Part shown: positions 24,897 to 33,735 of the stretch, in pieces | How the letters are laid out: each line of letters starts with the position of its first letter | How positions within the stretch are numbered: position 1 is the stretch's first letter | Assembly (NCBI GenBank): GCA_030530425.1 | Contig: JAUMVA010000002.1 | Coordinates: forward strand, 1-64,000 | Length of the DNA stretch: 64,000 bases | Source of the DNA: Candidatus Saccharimonadota bacterium | Lineage (GTDB): Bacteria > Patescibacteriota > Saccharimonadia > Saccharimonadales > Saccharimonadaceae | Direction of reading: 5' to 3' | Translations under genes and position numbers: made by a program | Notes under the pieces: generated by a model | Seen by the model: only the letters and a program-made list of their open reading frames with translations | Databases searched by the model: none | Told to the model about the DNA's origin: nothing

Positions 24897-27710
24897 ATGC
24901 AAGATTTTATTGAAGTTAAAGGGGCTCGTCAACATAATTTGAAAAATATTGATGTGCGGATTCCACGTGATAAATTAACGGTAATTACTGGTTTATCTGG
25001 TTCAGGTAAGTCAACTTTAGCATTTGATACGATCTATGCAGAGGGGCAACGGCGCTATGTCGAGAGTTTATCGAGTTATGCACGACAATTTCTCGGGGTA
25101 ATGGATAAGCCAGATGTTGATATGATTACAGGCTTAAGTCCAGCCATCTCAATTGATCAGAAATCAGCATCGCGTAATCCGCGCTCAACAGTAGCAACAG
25201 TGACTGAAATCTATGATTATTTGCGGTTACTATATGCACGGATTGGTGTACCACACTGTCCAGTTTGTGGTAAGAAAGTTAGTAAACGAACGCCGCAACT
25301 AATTATCAATGAAATTCTAGCAACTTTCACTGGGAAAAAGACGCTAATTTTAGCGCCATTGGTTAAGGATAAAAAAGGTGAGTTTGCACATATATCTTCA
25401 GAATACTCACGCCGCGGTTACGCTAGAGTGCGAGTCGATGGCACAATATACGCCTTGGAAGAGTTTCCAATTTTGAAAAAGACTTTTAAACATAATATTG
25501 AACTGATTGTTGATCGTTTAGTGATTGAGCCAGAATTGTCAGCGCGAGTTGGTTCATCGGTTCAACAGGCTTTAGAGATTGGTAACGGCGTTGTTGAAAT
25601 CATGGATGCTGATACTGAAGAAATTTCTAGTTATTCGCAAAATTATGCCTGTCCAGATCATCCAGACATTCATATCCCTGAGTTAGAGCCGCGACTTTTT
25701 AGCTTTAATGCACCAACTGGTGCTTGTCCAGTTTGTAGTGGCCTAGGTAGTCGTTTGGAGATTGATCCAAGTTTAATTTTTAATCCCAATTTGACAATTT
25801 CAGAGGGGGCAATTCGACCATATAATCGAGTTGGTTATGACGCGTGGTATGTAAAGCGCTTGGAGGCTGTTGGTGAAGCACATGGTTTTGATGTTAAAAC
25901 GCCAGTACGTGAGCTGAGTGAAAAGACTAGACAATTAATTTTATATGGTACTGGTGAACAAAAATATAAATTAACCATGAACGGTGGTAAGACTTATGAG
26001 ACAACTTATGAAGGAGTTATCCCAAATCTAGAGCGTCGGCATAAGGAAACAGCTAGTGAATTTGCGCGTAAGGATATTGAGCGTTACATGCGAGAGCAGC
26101 CCTGTCATGCTTGCCATGGTCGAAAATTGAAGCCAGAAGTGTTGGCAGTAACAATTGATGGCTTAAATATTATGGATATAACTGATTTAAATGTGGCACA
26201 AGCGTTAGAATTATTTGAAAAAAATATCAATTTAACTGACGATGAACAAAAAATCGCTGAGATGATTGTTAAAGAGATTGTGGCACGATTGAAATTTATG
26301 TCAAATGTTGGTTTGGACTATTTGGAACTTGGTCGAGCGGCTAATACGCTATCGGGCGGTGAAGCACAACGCATTCGTTTAGCGACGCAAATTGGTAGTG
26401 GATTGCAGGGAGTGCTGTATGTACTAGATGAACCAAGTATTGGTCTACATCAGCGTGATAATGATCGGTTGCTTGGAACGCTGAAATATTTACGTGATCT
26501 AGGAAACACAGTGGTTGTAGTTGAGCATGATGAAGATACTATCCGCGAAGCAGATTATTTAATTGATGTTGGACCATATGCTGGTAAACGTGGTGGAGAG
26601 ATTGTGGCGGTAGGTACGCCAGAAGAAGTAATGCAAGTCGAACGTAGTATTACTGGGCAATATTTGAGCGGAAAAAAGCAAATTAGTGGGCGAAAACAAC
26701 GTCGTCCAATAATTAAAGACCGAATCTTGACGGTGCGTGATGCCAGTGAGCATAATTTAAAACATATTGATGTTGATTTTCCAATTGGATTGTTGACTGT
26801 AGTGTCAGGCGTTAGCGGCTCAGGTAAATCAACGTTGGTAAATCAGATTTTAGCAAGAAGTTTATCAGCTCATTTTTATCGAGCAAAAGATATTCCGGGA
26901 CAGCATGATCGTATTGATGGTTTGAAATTAATCGATAAAGCGATTGTGATCGATCAGTCACCGATCGGTCGTACGCCACGGTCAAATCCAGCAACTTACA
27001 CTGGCATGTTTACTCAAATTCGCGATCTATTTGCGGCTACGCCAGAAGCTAATATTCGTGGCTATAAAGCTGGCAAGTTTAGCTTTAATGTACCTGGTGG
27101 TCGGTGCGAAAGCTGTATGGGTGACGGTCTGAAAAAAATCGAGATGATGTTTTTGCCAGATGTGTATGTAACTTGTGAAGAATGTCATGGTCGTCGTTAC
27201 AATCCCGATACTTTAGAAATTAAATACAAGGGTAAGAATATCAGTGAGGTTCTTGAAATGACGATTGAGCAGGCGGCAGAATTCTTCGAAAATATTCCGC
27301 CACTAAAACGTCGATTGGATGTGCTAATAGACGTCGGTTTAGGATACATTGGTTTGGGACAATCAGCAACAACTTTATCTGGCGGTGAGGCGCAACGAAT
27401 TAAGCTTGCAACTGAATTGTCGCGTCAATCAACTGGCCGCACGATGTATATTCTGGATGAGCCAACAACTGGTTTGCATATTGATGATGTAAATCGATTG
27501 ATTAATATTTTGCAACGATTGGTTGATGAAGGCAATACCGTGGTGGTAATTGAACATAATTTAGATGTGATTAAAGTTGCTGATTATGTGATTGACATGG
27601 GGCCGGAAGGTGGTTCCGATGGTGGTCAAGTGGTTGTGGCTGGTACGCCAGAAGAGGTATCGAATTGTTCAGATTCTTATACTGGACGCTATTTGAAAAA
27701 AATCTTGTAG
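24897..27710 (+). CDS. uvrA: UvrABC excinuclease subunit A
   Basis: Damage-recognition ATPase of nucleotide excision repair. 937 residues, full length: Walker A GLSGSGKST (32-40), first zinc module CPVCGKK, second zinc module CPVCSG with the CHACHGRK finger, both ABC signatures (LSGGEAQRIRLATQ and LSGGEAQRIKLATE), second Walker A GVSGSGKST, the CESCMGDG/CEECHGRRYN finger, and ILDEPTTGLH. A TATAAT box (24880-24885) ends 11 nt before the ATG, so the leader is only a few bases. uvrC is 9 kb downstream; uvrB is not in the window. Confidence 0.98.
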   Translation: MQDFIEVKGARQHNLKNIDVRIPRDKLTVITGLSGSGKSTLAFDTIYAEGQRRYVESLSSYARQFLGVMDKPDVDMITGLSPAISIDQKSASRNPRSTVATVTEIYDYLRLLYARIGVPHCPVCGKKVSKRTPQLIINEILATFTGKKTLILAPLVKDKKGEFAHISSEYSRRGYARVRVDGTIYALEEFPILKKTFKHNIELIVDRLVIEPELSARVGSSVQQALEIGNGVVEIMDADTEEISSYSQNYACPDHPDIHIPELEPRLFSFNAPTGACPVCSGLGSRLEIDPSLIFNPNLTISEGAIRPYNRVGYDAWYVKRLEAVGEAHGFDVKTPVRELSEKTRQLILYGTGEQKYKLTMNGGKTYETTYEGVIPNLERRHKETASEFARKDIERYMREQPCHACHGRKLKPEVLAVTIDGLNIMDITDLNVAQALELFEKNINLTDDEQKIAEMIVKEIVARLKFMSNVGLDYLELGRAANTLSGGEAQRIRLATQIGSGLQGVLYVLDEPSIGLHQRDNDRLLGTLKYLRDLGNTVVVVEHDEDTIREADYLIDVGPYAGKRGGEIVAVGTPEEVMQVERSITGQYLSGKKQISGRKQRRPIIKDRILTVRDASEHNLKHIDVDFPIGLLTVVSGVSGSGKSTLVNQILARSLSAHFYRAKDIPGQHDRIDGLKLIDKAIVIDQSPIGRTPRSNPATYTGMFTQIRDLFAATPEANIRGYKAGKFSFNVPGGRCESCMGDGLKKIEMMFLPDVYVTCEECHGRRYNPDTLEIKYKGKNISEVLEMTIEQAAEFFENIPPLKRRLDVLIDVGLGYIGLGQSATTLSGGEAQRIKLATELSRQSTGRTMYILDEPTTGLHIDDVNRLINILQRLVDEGNTVVVIEHNLDVIKVADYVIDMGPEGGSDGGQVVVAGTPEEVSNCSDSYTGRYLKKIL

Positions 27711-27755
27711 CGTGATAAAATTACTTTAATAAGCGTAAGAATTTTAAAGTTTAAA

Positions 27756-29474
27756 ATGGGTGGTAATAAATCAACGGTTTTAATTATTGGGCAAAATATT
27801 GAGCGACAGATTGTTGAGTTTGGCGAAAATGAAATTTTGCGTGATGAGCGAGATCGAGCTTGGCTAGATATTAAGTTTGACAATTATTTTTTGCGATCAG
27901 ACAGAATCGAGCGTGAATTTAGTCAATTGACGCATTTAGAACGAACTTTGCAGTTATTAGATTTTCAGACTCAGATGTCAACATTGGCACATAATTTTGC
28001 CATTCGTGTCGTCTTAAAGGTTGGTGACGATCGAAAGATAATTCGAACCAAGGATTTTGATGACCAATTGTGGTCAGAGCCAGAATTTGAACCATCGGTT
28101 ATTGCATTACTTGATAGTGCGAATCTATCACTTGATGCTTTGTCATCGTTGTTACAATATTTAAAGTCTCATCCAGCGGTTAAGTTTGTGATTGAGTATC
28201 GAAATGATCTATTAAAAAATGAAGTTGGACGGCAATTGTTGCGCCAGGCAACATTAGTATGGGCTGATTTACGCTCACGTCAAACTGCAGAAACTGATAA
28301 TTTGATTGAAAAATTTAAATTTTTCAATCAAATATTGCTAATCAATCACCAAACTGGATTGTCTTTGTCTGATAAGCAACGAACTTATAAATTAAATAGT
28401 GCTGAATATATAAATCTAAACTCTTTAGAATGGCTAGCAATTGCGATAAAGGTTTTGCAGTATCGGTTTGATTTGGATGATATGTTGATAACGATTGGAC
28501 AGATCGGGTCAACGATTATGCGTCAAAATCAGCCCTCTGTTGATGAGTTTAAAAATAGTTGTAAATCATTTAATGTCGAATTAATAAGAGGTGAGCCGAA
28601 TAATGAAAAAATTTTGTCACGAATATCCAAGGAAATAACGAGCGAGGGACTGATATTGGACTTGTCAACTGAAAAATTACCCGTAATTCGTGAAATTTTA
28701 CAAGTCCATGGACTTGAAAAAACAGTTGCCTCAGTGATTTTGGGATTAAAACACTTCGAAGAATTAATGAAACATGATGTACGTATGATGACAAAATTGC
28801 AAAATAACGTCAAAGTTGGTGTTGAAATTCCATCACAAAAACGATCGCTGGTAAACCGACCAAAAGAAATGGTTGATATGATTGGCAATGATGTTGAATT
28901 TTTACTTGATCAAACGAAATTCTATCGTTTGCCAGTAGCAAAATTTGTAACTAATTTTTTGTTGGGGCGTGATTTACCAAGCGATGCGGTATTGTTTGCA
29001 AATGTTCGTCAGATGGCATTGTTTTCAGCTCAGTCGAAGAAGCGTCAAATTGCACCATTGTTAAAAATTCGTGGGTTATTGCAGACGAATTTTGAGCAAA
29101 AACAAGGAGCTTTAAGTTTAGAGTTTGCACGAATTTTGCGTTGTTTGATGGTCGAGTTTCGCAATTTTGATTTAAAATTTGAACAAGTAATTATTAATTT
29201 GGAAATTGTCAATCCAAGTGGCAAAAAGTGGTTAGTCGATGATTTCGTTGATCAATGCAAATTAATCGGTGATTATCTATATGATCATGGGATAAATTGT
29301 CCACATCTGTTATTTAGTGGTGAATTAGGCCAAAAGCAATTTATTGCAGCTTATCAACAACAAAAATTAATTTGCAACAGCGATAGTCTCGATCAGTTAA
29401 CGCTTGTACCGCGAGAAAATAATCAATTACGAATCAAATTCTCTCAATTTTTAGCCGAACTTGACTCGAAATAA
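27756..29474 (+). CDS. Unrecognised two-part protein, possibly divergent kinase/aldolase-like fusion
   Basis: 572 residues without a confident family. The first 300 residues faintly follow a PfkB sugar-kinase pattern (opening TVLIIGQNIERQIVEF, the strand/helix run around ALLDSANLSLDALSSLL, and TIGQIGS where kinases have VTLG..G), but the GAGD catalytic motif is missing. The last 230 residues faintly follow class I fructose-bisphosphate aldolase (NLEIVNPSGKKW resembling the KPNMVTPG lysine strand, then HLLFSGELGQ resembling the FLSGGQ loop), with key residues replaced. If real, this would be a decayed phosphofructokinase/aldolase-type fusion. No signal peptide or membrane helix. It lies 45 nt after uvrA. 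Confidence 0.5.
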   Translation: MGGNKSTVLIIGQNIERQIVEFGENEILRDERDRAWLDIKFDNYFLRSDRIEREFSQLTHLERTLQLLDFQTQMSTLAHNFAIRVVLKVGDDRKIIRTKDFDDQLWSEPEFEPSVIALLDSANLSLDALSSLLQYLKSHPAVKFVIEYRNDLLKNEVGRQLLRQATLVWADLRSRQTAETDNLIEKFKFFNQILLINHQTGLSLSDKQRTYKLNSAEYINLNSLEWLAIAIKVLQYRFDLDDMLITIGQIGSTIMRQNQPSVDEFKNSCKSFNVELIRGEPNNEKILSRISKEITSEGLILDLSTEKLPVIREILQVHGLEKTVASVILGLKHFEELMKHDVRMMTKLQNNVKVGVEIPSQKRSLVNRPKEMVDMIGNDVEFLLDQTKFYRLPVAKFVTNFLLGRDLPSDAVLFANVRQMALFSAQSKKRQIAPLLKIRGLLQTNFEQKQGALSLEFARILRCLMVEFRNFDLKFEQVIINLEIVNPSGKKWLVDDFVDQCKLIGDYLYDHGINCPHLLFSGELGQKQFIAAYQQQKLICNSDSLDQLTLVPRENNQLRIKFSQFLAELDSK

Positions 29475-29475
29475 A

Positions 29476-29504
29476 TTGCTTATATTGGTTGTGCTTGGTA
29501 TAAT
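29476..29504 (+). promoter_or_regulatory. murB promoter
   Basis: TTGCTT (29476-29481), 17 bp, TATAAT (29499-29504). It lies about 80 nt before the preferred murB start. Confidence 0.7.
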
Positions 29505-29582
29505 CGTGCTGGATAAGATAAGTGTGCTTAAAATCGATGGCCTTTTATCAGTTATTAATTATGGGTGGTAGAATGGGAAAAT

Positions 29583-30623
29583 ATGAAACAATTACATTTT
29601 TTGGAAAACGCTAAATTAAGTGATTTGACAACCATTAAAATTGGTTTAGCTACGGCTCGCTATTTAGTTAAAATAACTGATCGGGAACAAGTTCCAGAGC
29701 TTTATAAGTTTGCGCGGCAACAAAATTTACCAGTCCTTGTACTAGGAGAGGGTAGTAATTCAATTGCTACCGATGAACCATTGTCGGCAATTGTAGCATT
29801 AAATAAAATACGAGGTCGTGGTAAGGATGTTATTAGTCAAGATGAGATTATTTATACACTTGGTGGCGGTGAAATTATGGATTCGGCTATTGATTGGATG
29901 TTACAAGATGGTTTGGGTGGTATTGAATCGTTAAGTGGTATACCTGGGACAGCTGGTTCCGCACCAATTCAAAATGTCGGCGCTTATGGACAAGAACTGT
30001 CAGAAACTCTTGTTGATTTAGAAGCCTTTGATTCGAAAGAACTTTGCTTTGTTACATTGACTAATAATGATTGTCGATTTGGATATCGTAATGGCTTGTT
30101 TAAGCAGGAGGGTAAAAATCGTTACTTTATTACTTCAATTCGCTTGCATTTAACTCGCCAAAAAATACCTCAACCACCGTTTTATACTTCATTACAAAAG
30201 TATATTGATGAGCACCAAATAACTGATTTTCGACCGATAAAAATGCGAGAATATATTTTGGCAGTCCGAGCAATGAAGATTCCAAATTATCGTCAAGTTC
30301 CAAGTGCTGGTTCAATGTTTCAAAACGCGATAATTACTAGCAAGCAATTATTAAAAATTGAAACTCAACACGGTAAAATACCATTTGCTGAACCAATCGA
30401 TAATAAATTTAAAATCCCAACTGGTTGGCTAATTGATAAAGCGGGTTTAAAGGGAAAAATTTTTCATGGGATGCAAGTTGACTCAAATAACGCTTTGATT
30501 TTAATTAATAAATCGGCAACGACTTTTTCAGAATTTCAAGCAGCAATTAGTGAAATAAAACGAATTGTTAAGACAAAGTTTGATGTAGAAATTGAATTAG
30601 AACCAATTATATTGACGATTTAG
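29583..30623 (+). CDS. murB: UDP-N-acetylenolpyruvoylglucosamine reductase
   Basis: FAD/NADPH enzyme that reduces UDP-GlcNAc-enolpyruvate to UDP-MurNAc, a committed cytoplasmic step of peptidoglycan precursor synthesis. FAD-binding half with LGEGSNSIATD, SGIPGTAGSAPIQNVGAYGQE; C-terminal MurB domain with PSAGSMFQNA carrying the proton-donating serine, and GWLIDKAGLKG. About 346 residues from ATG 29583, chosen because MKQLHFLENAKLSDLTTIKIG aligns with the family start; GTG 29565 would add six unlikely residues. It shows that the organism makes or edits its own wall precursors. Confidence 0.94.
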   Translation: MKQLHFLENAKLSDLTTIKIGLATARYLVKITDREQVPELYKFARQQNLPVLVLGEGSNSIATDEPLSAIVALNKIRGRGKDVISQDEIIYTLGGGEIMDSAIDWMLQDGLGGIESLSGIPGTAGSAPIQNVGAYGQELSETLVDLEAFDSKELCFVTLTNNDCRFGYRNGLFKQEGKNRYFITSIRLHLTRQKIPQPPFYTSLQKYIDEHQITDFRPIKMREYILAVRAMKIPNYRQVPSAGSMFQNAIITSKQLLKIETQHGKIPFAEPIDNKFKIPTGWLIDKAGLKGKIFHGMQVDSNNALILINKSATTFSEFQAAISEIKRIVKTKFDVEIELEPIILTI

Positions 30624-30672
30624 GCTTGAAAAAAGCTGTTAAAAGCTTTATGCTTATAATATGAAAATTGCT

Positions 30673-31239
30673 ATGGCTAAAAAAACTGGATTTACTCTTA
30701 TTGAGATATTGATGGTGCTAGCTATTATGACAATTTTGATTGCAATTGGTGGTTATCAGATTAATTTAAACAAACGGCGAGCGCTGTTCATGGAATATAA
30801 AAATGCAACTGAACGCGTCGCAAATGTTTTTAATGATCTATATCAAACTGGTAATTTTGGAACAGGCTATACCTGGGCTCGTAAGGGTTCATACCCAAGT
30901 GAAGAAGAGATGAATGAATGGTCTAGTAGCAAAACCTTACCAGAAAAAATAGCGATATCTGCCCAAACAATTGAAGCAGATAAAGAAATAAGTCATCAAA
31001 TTTGGTCTGAGAATTCAGAACCGTCTGAAGGACTGCATTCGTGCAGCGACTTAGTTGAATATGATATCAAAAACTTGCCTATTATATATTATCCTATAAC
31101 TGGTGATGGTAAGTATTGTGAAGATAAAACTATGGAATGCCGTCGTGTCAAATTATTCTACAGGGTACTGTATAATAATGAAAAGTGTGCCACGAAATCA
31201 ATTGAGCTAGGCTCGGGCATGGTAGTAAAAAATGAATAA
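30673..31239 (+). CDS. Type IV prepilin-like protein (first of pilin cluster)
   Basis: Begins MAKKTGFTLIEILMVLAI: a short basic leader, prepilin peptidase site G|F, Glu at +5 and a hydrophobic N-terminal helix. About 188 residues. The pilin head carries four cysteines in its second half (around CSDL, YCED, MECRR and KCAT). The upstream ATG 30661 abuts the TATAAT box (30655-30660) and is therefore probably not transcribed, so the start is placed at 30673. Probably a minor pilin or pseudopilin. It overlaps the next gene by 8 nt. Confidence 0.88.
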   Translation: MAKKTGFTLIEILMVLAIMTILIAIGGYQINLNKRRALFMEYKNATERVANVFNDLYQTGNFGTGYTWARKGSYPSEEEMNEWSSSKTLPEKIAISAQTIEADKEISHQIWSENSEPSEGLHSCSDLVEYDIKNLPIIYYPITGDGKYCEDKTMECRRVKLFYRVLYNNEKCATKSIELGSGMVVKNE

Positions 31240-31627
31240 ACAAGGTTTTTCGGCGGTAGAAGTAATGGCGACCTTAATTATTGCAGCGATATTGTTATTT
31301 GCTGGATATCAGTTGTTTGGCGTGGTTTATGATCAGCAATTAAATGGTCGTATTCGTTATCAAGCATCAAATATTGCTTATGCTTATCTACGTAAAAAAG
31401 CAAATAATTTATCAATTGAAGGTTGTAATCCATCTAAACCAATCAAAACTAACGAAGTACCAGATTCTGACACGAAACTACCTAATATAGAGATTAAATC
31501 AATTGTCTCAGCTCCATATGGCTGTAATGAAAGAATCAGACGAATTGAAATCCAAGTGTTTTATAAAATTGGTTCATCAAAGCAAGTGGAAACACAGGTG
31601 TTGTATGTTGATAAAACGTCTCGATAA
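31232..31627 (+). CDS. Type IV prepilin-like protein
   Basis: 131 residues, MNKQGFSAVEVMATLIIAA: a very short leader, G|F cleavage site, Glu+5 and an N-terminal transmembrane helix. A small head with two cysteines. It overlaps both neighbours, so the first three pilin genes form one operon with translational coupling. Minor pilin or pseudopilin (PilV/GspI-like by position only). Confidence 0.85.
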   Translation: MNKQGFSAVEVMATLIIAAILLFAGYQLFGVVYDQQLNGRIRYQASNIAYAYLRKKANNLSIEGCNPSKPIKTNEVPDSDTKLPNIEIKSIVSAPYGCNERIRRIEIQVFYKIGSSKQVETQVLYVDKTSR

Positions 31628-32582
31628 AAAATATCATCGATCTGGCTTTACGATCGTAGAAATGTTAGTGATTTTGCCAATTGCTCTAATTTTGATTATG
31701 GTAATGGTCTATTCAGCGGTGCGATTGACAAACGCAGCGGCTATTTCTGGTAAGAAGACTCAGCGAATAATTCAATTGAATAATGCTTTGACAATTATTG
31801 AGCAAGACATACTGGTTAGCAATCAGTTTTTAGCAAAGACCGTACTACGCAATTCATCTGGATATGAAGATACTACTATGCTGGACCCCAATGATTTGTC
31901 AAGCCCGCAGAATAAAAATTCGATTCATTTTGGAATTATGCCGACCTATTTAAACGCTGATCATCCCCCAACTAATTTTTCTAGTGATCAGCCTCGGTTA
32001 ATTTTAAATCGTTTAGCAACCATCACTAATCCTAATTCTGATGAAAAAATAAAAAAAATTGTTCACTATCAGACTGGCCCTTTTTCTGGTGCTAATTGTA
32101 AATATAATCCACCAGTGGCAATAAATGTGGTTTATTATGTATCAGGATCTTCATTGTATCGAAGGGTGATTATGCCATATAATAAAAGTAGCAAATCCTA
32201 CAATGCAGATGTATTTTGCCATTGGAATGATGGCGGCAATGTTAAACGTGAAATGCCGTGGCAACAGCCAAGCTGTAATAAGACTGATTATAATGCTCAG
32301 GGTGCTGCAAAAAAAGAATATTGCGTAACTGAAGACCAAAAAATGATTGATCAAGTAGATTTTCACGTTGATTATTTAGATAATACTGGAAATATAATTG
32401 ATCGCTCAATTATTTATGATAAGACCAAGAATTTGAAAGAGATTCAAAAAATTTTAGACCAGGTTCGGACAATAAAAGTAACGATTGAATCAAAAATTGT
32501 TTTAGTCAAAGGTACTGTTGAAACAGTGGTCAAAGGGGAAGTTATTGCAACGAGTATTTCAGACGCATCTGCATACAAATAA
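31605..32582 (+). CDS. Type IV prepilin-like protein, long form
   Basis: 325 residues from ATG 31605, inside the end of the previous gene. Leader of about 13 basic residues, then SGFTIVEMLVILPIALILIM with G|F and Glu+5. The large C-terminal head is typical of PilW/GspJ-like minor pilins that sit at the pilus tip. Reading starts further upstream at 31503 are possible in the frame but would place the pilin leader far inside the protein. Confidence 0.85.
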   Translation: MLIKRLDKKYHRSGFTIVEMLVILPIALILIMVMVYSAVRLTNAAAISGKKTQRIIQLNNALTIIEQDILVSNQFLAKTVLRNSSGYEDTTMLDPNDLSSPQNKNSIHFGIMPTYLNADHPPTNFSSDQPRLILNRLATITNPNSDEKIKKIVHYQTGPFSGANCKYNPPVAINVVYYVSGSSLYRRVIMPYNKSSKSYNADVFCHWNDGGNVKREMPWQQPSCNKTDYNAQGAAKKEYCVTEDQKMIDQVDFHVDYLDNTGNIIDRSIIYDKTKNLKEIQKILDQVRTIKVTIESKIVLVKGTVETVVKGEVIATSISDASAYK

Positions 32583-32597
32583 TCTTATAAAAAAGAC

Positions 32598-32626
32598 TTG
32601 ATTTTTTATCATAAGCGGTTTATGAT
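32598..32626 (+). promoter_or_regulatory. Major-pilin promoter
   Basis: TTGATT (32598-32603), 17 bp, TATGAT (32621-32626). Leader of about 35 nt containing AAAGGAGA. Confidence 0.75.
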
Positions 32627-32667
32627 GATAGCGTAATAATAACAATAAAGGAGAAAGAAAAAATCCT

Positions 32668-33177
32668 ATGACAAAAACAGTTAAAAAAGGTTTCACCATC
32701 GTCGAGCTTTTGATCGTTATTGTGGTGATCGGTATCTTGGCTGCAATCGTACTTGTTACTTACCAGGGTGTCCAAAACAAAGCAAATACAACTTCAGCAG
32801 AGCAAAACGCTCGTGAGCTAGTTACAAAAGCAACCGCATTTAATGCAGTGGCAACTGTTTATCCAACCGAGGCTGAATTAAAGGCAGCTAAGACTGACGC
32901 TAACGAAGACGTTAAAGAAGCTAAATTAAGCGAAAAAGTAGCTGCTTTGCTTGATAACACAAATTTGCCAGCTGGTGATAATGCAACCAATAAGAAGAGA
33001 GTATCTTATAAAGTTTGTAAAGAAACAGGTAATAATTCACGCGTTGGTGCGGTTGGAATTTACTGGAACTATTCAGATGGTAAATTGGCTTATGTTACTG
33101 GTGGTGAGACAAAAGGTACTGATTGTGATGCACTTAAGTCAGCAATTGATGCCGGAACTGCTCCAACTTGGCCATAG
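32668..33177 (+). CDS. Type IV major pilin candidate
   Basis: 169 residues. MTKTVKKGFTIVELLIVIVV is the textbook prepilin start: basic leader, G|F site, Glu+5. The head is small and Ala/Lys/Asp-rich with two cysteines in the C-terminal part (VCKE and DCDA), fitting a D-region disulfide. Among the five pilin-like genes here it alone has its own promoter, a purine-rich ribosome site and a dedicated terminator, so it is the best candidate for the abundant fibre subunit. Assembly ATPase, platform and prepilin peptidase genes are not in the window. Confidence 0.9.
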   Translation: MTKTVKKGFTIVELLIVIVVIGILAAIVLVTYQGVQNKANTTSAEQNARELVTKATAFNAVATVYPTEAELKAAKTDANEDVKEAKLSEKVAALLDNTNLPAGDNATNKKRVSYKVCKETGNNSRVGAVGIYWNYSDGKLAYVTGGETKGTDCDALKSAIDAGTAPTWP

Positions 33178-33196
33178 TATAAGGTATCAATTTATA

Positions 33197-33234
33197 AATT
33201 TAAAACAGCCCTTAAGAGCTGTTTTAAATTGCTT
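33197..33234 (+). terminator. Terminator after the major pilin gene
   Basis: 13-bp perfect stem (33197-33209 with 33218-33230). The next promoter's -35 box (33229-33234) begins at its last two bases. Confidence 0.8.
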
Positions 33235-33257
33235 TTGATTTTAATTTGTCTTATACT
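33229..33257 (+). promoter_or_regulatory. Promoter of the fifth pilin-like gene
   Basis: TTGCTT (33229-33234), 17 bp, TATACT (33252-33257), and ATG 33264 after 6 nt: leaderless. Confidence 0.75.
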
Positions 33258-33263
33258 AAGTGC

Positions 33264-33734
33264 ATGAGAAGAAATTATAAAGCTTTTACTTTGATTGAAA
33301 TATTAATTATTATTGCGGTGTTGGCGACTCTAATGGTAATTGTTGCGTTTCGTTATACTAGTTCACAAAGTCGAGCGCGGACTTTGGAAAATAAAAAGCG
33401 TGCACAAGATGTTACGATTGCAGTTGAGCAATTTTTAATTTTCAATCAATCGTCGGAAGCACATTATCCAGTTAAAAAAGTCGGTGGTGGTTTTGTGGAT
33501 GCTGATAAATTATTTGTGGAATCATTGCCGGATTCGGTAAAACAAGTTCTATCTACGACCGAAGCTCCAAATGGGTCACACACGCAGCGCATTTATTATA
33601 TTAATTGTAAAGACCTTACCACTAATTATGTTGTGGGAATAAAGGTGGCTTTTTGGAATTATGACAAAAACGAGGTTGAGACAATTTCTACCGGCTCTAC
33701 CGATAAAGACCTCAATGTTAGATGTGAATATTAA
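33264..33734 (+). CDS. Type IV prepilin-like protein (fifth of cluster)
   Basis: 156 residues, MRRNYKAFTLIEILIIIAVL: here the residue before the cleavage site is Ala instead of Gly (A|F), with Glu+5 kept, a tolerated variant of the prepilin peptidase site. The head ends in a pair of cysteines (NCKD, RCEY). Start chosen from the leaderless promoter 6 nt upstream. uvrC begins 1 nt after its stop. Confidence 0.85.
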   Translation: MRRNYKAFTLIEILIIIAVLATLMVIVAFRYTSSQSRARTLENKKRAQDVTIAVEQFLIFNQSSEAHYPVKKVGGGFVDADKLFVESLPDSVKQVLSTTEAPNGSHTQRIYYINCKDLTTNYVVGIKVAFWNYDKNEVETISTGSTDKDLNVRCEY

Positions 33735-33735
33735 G

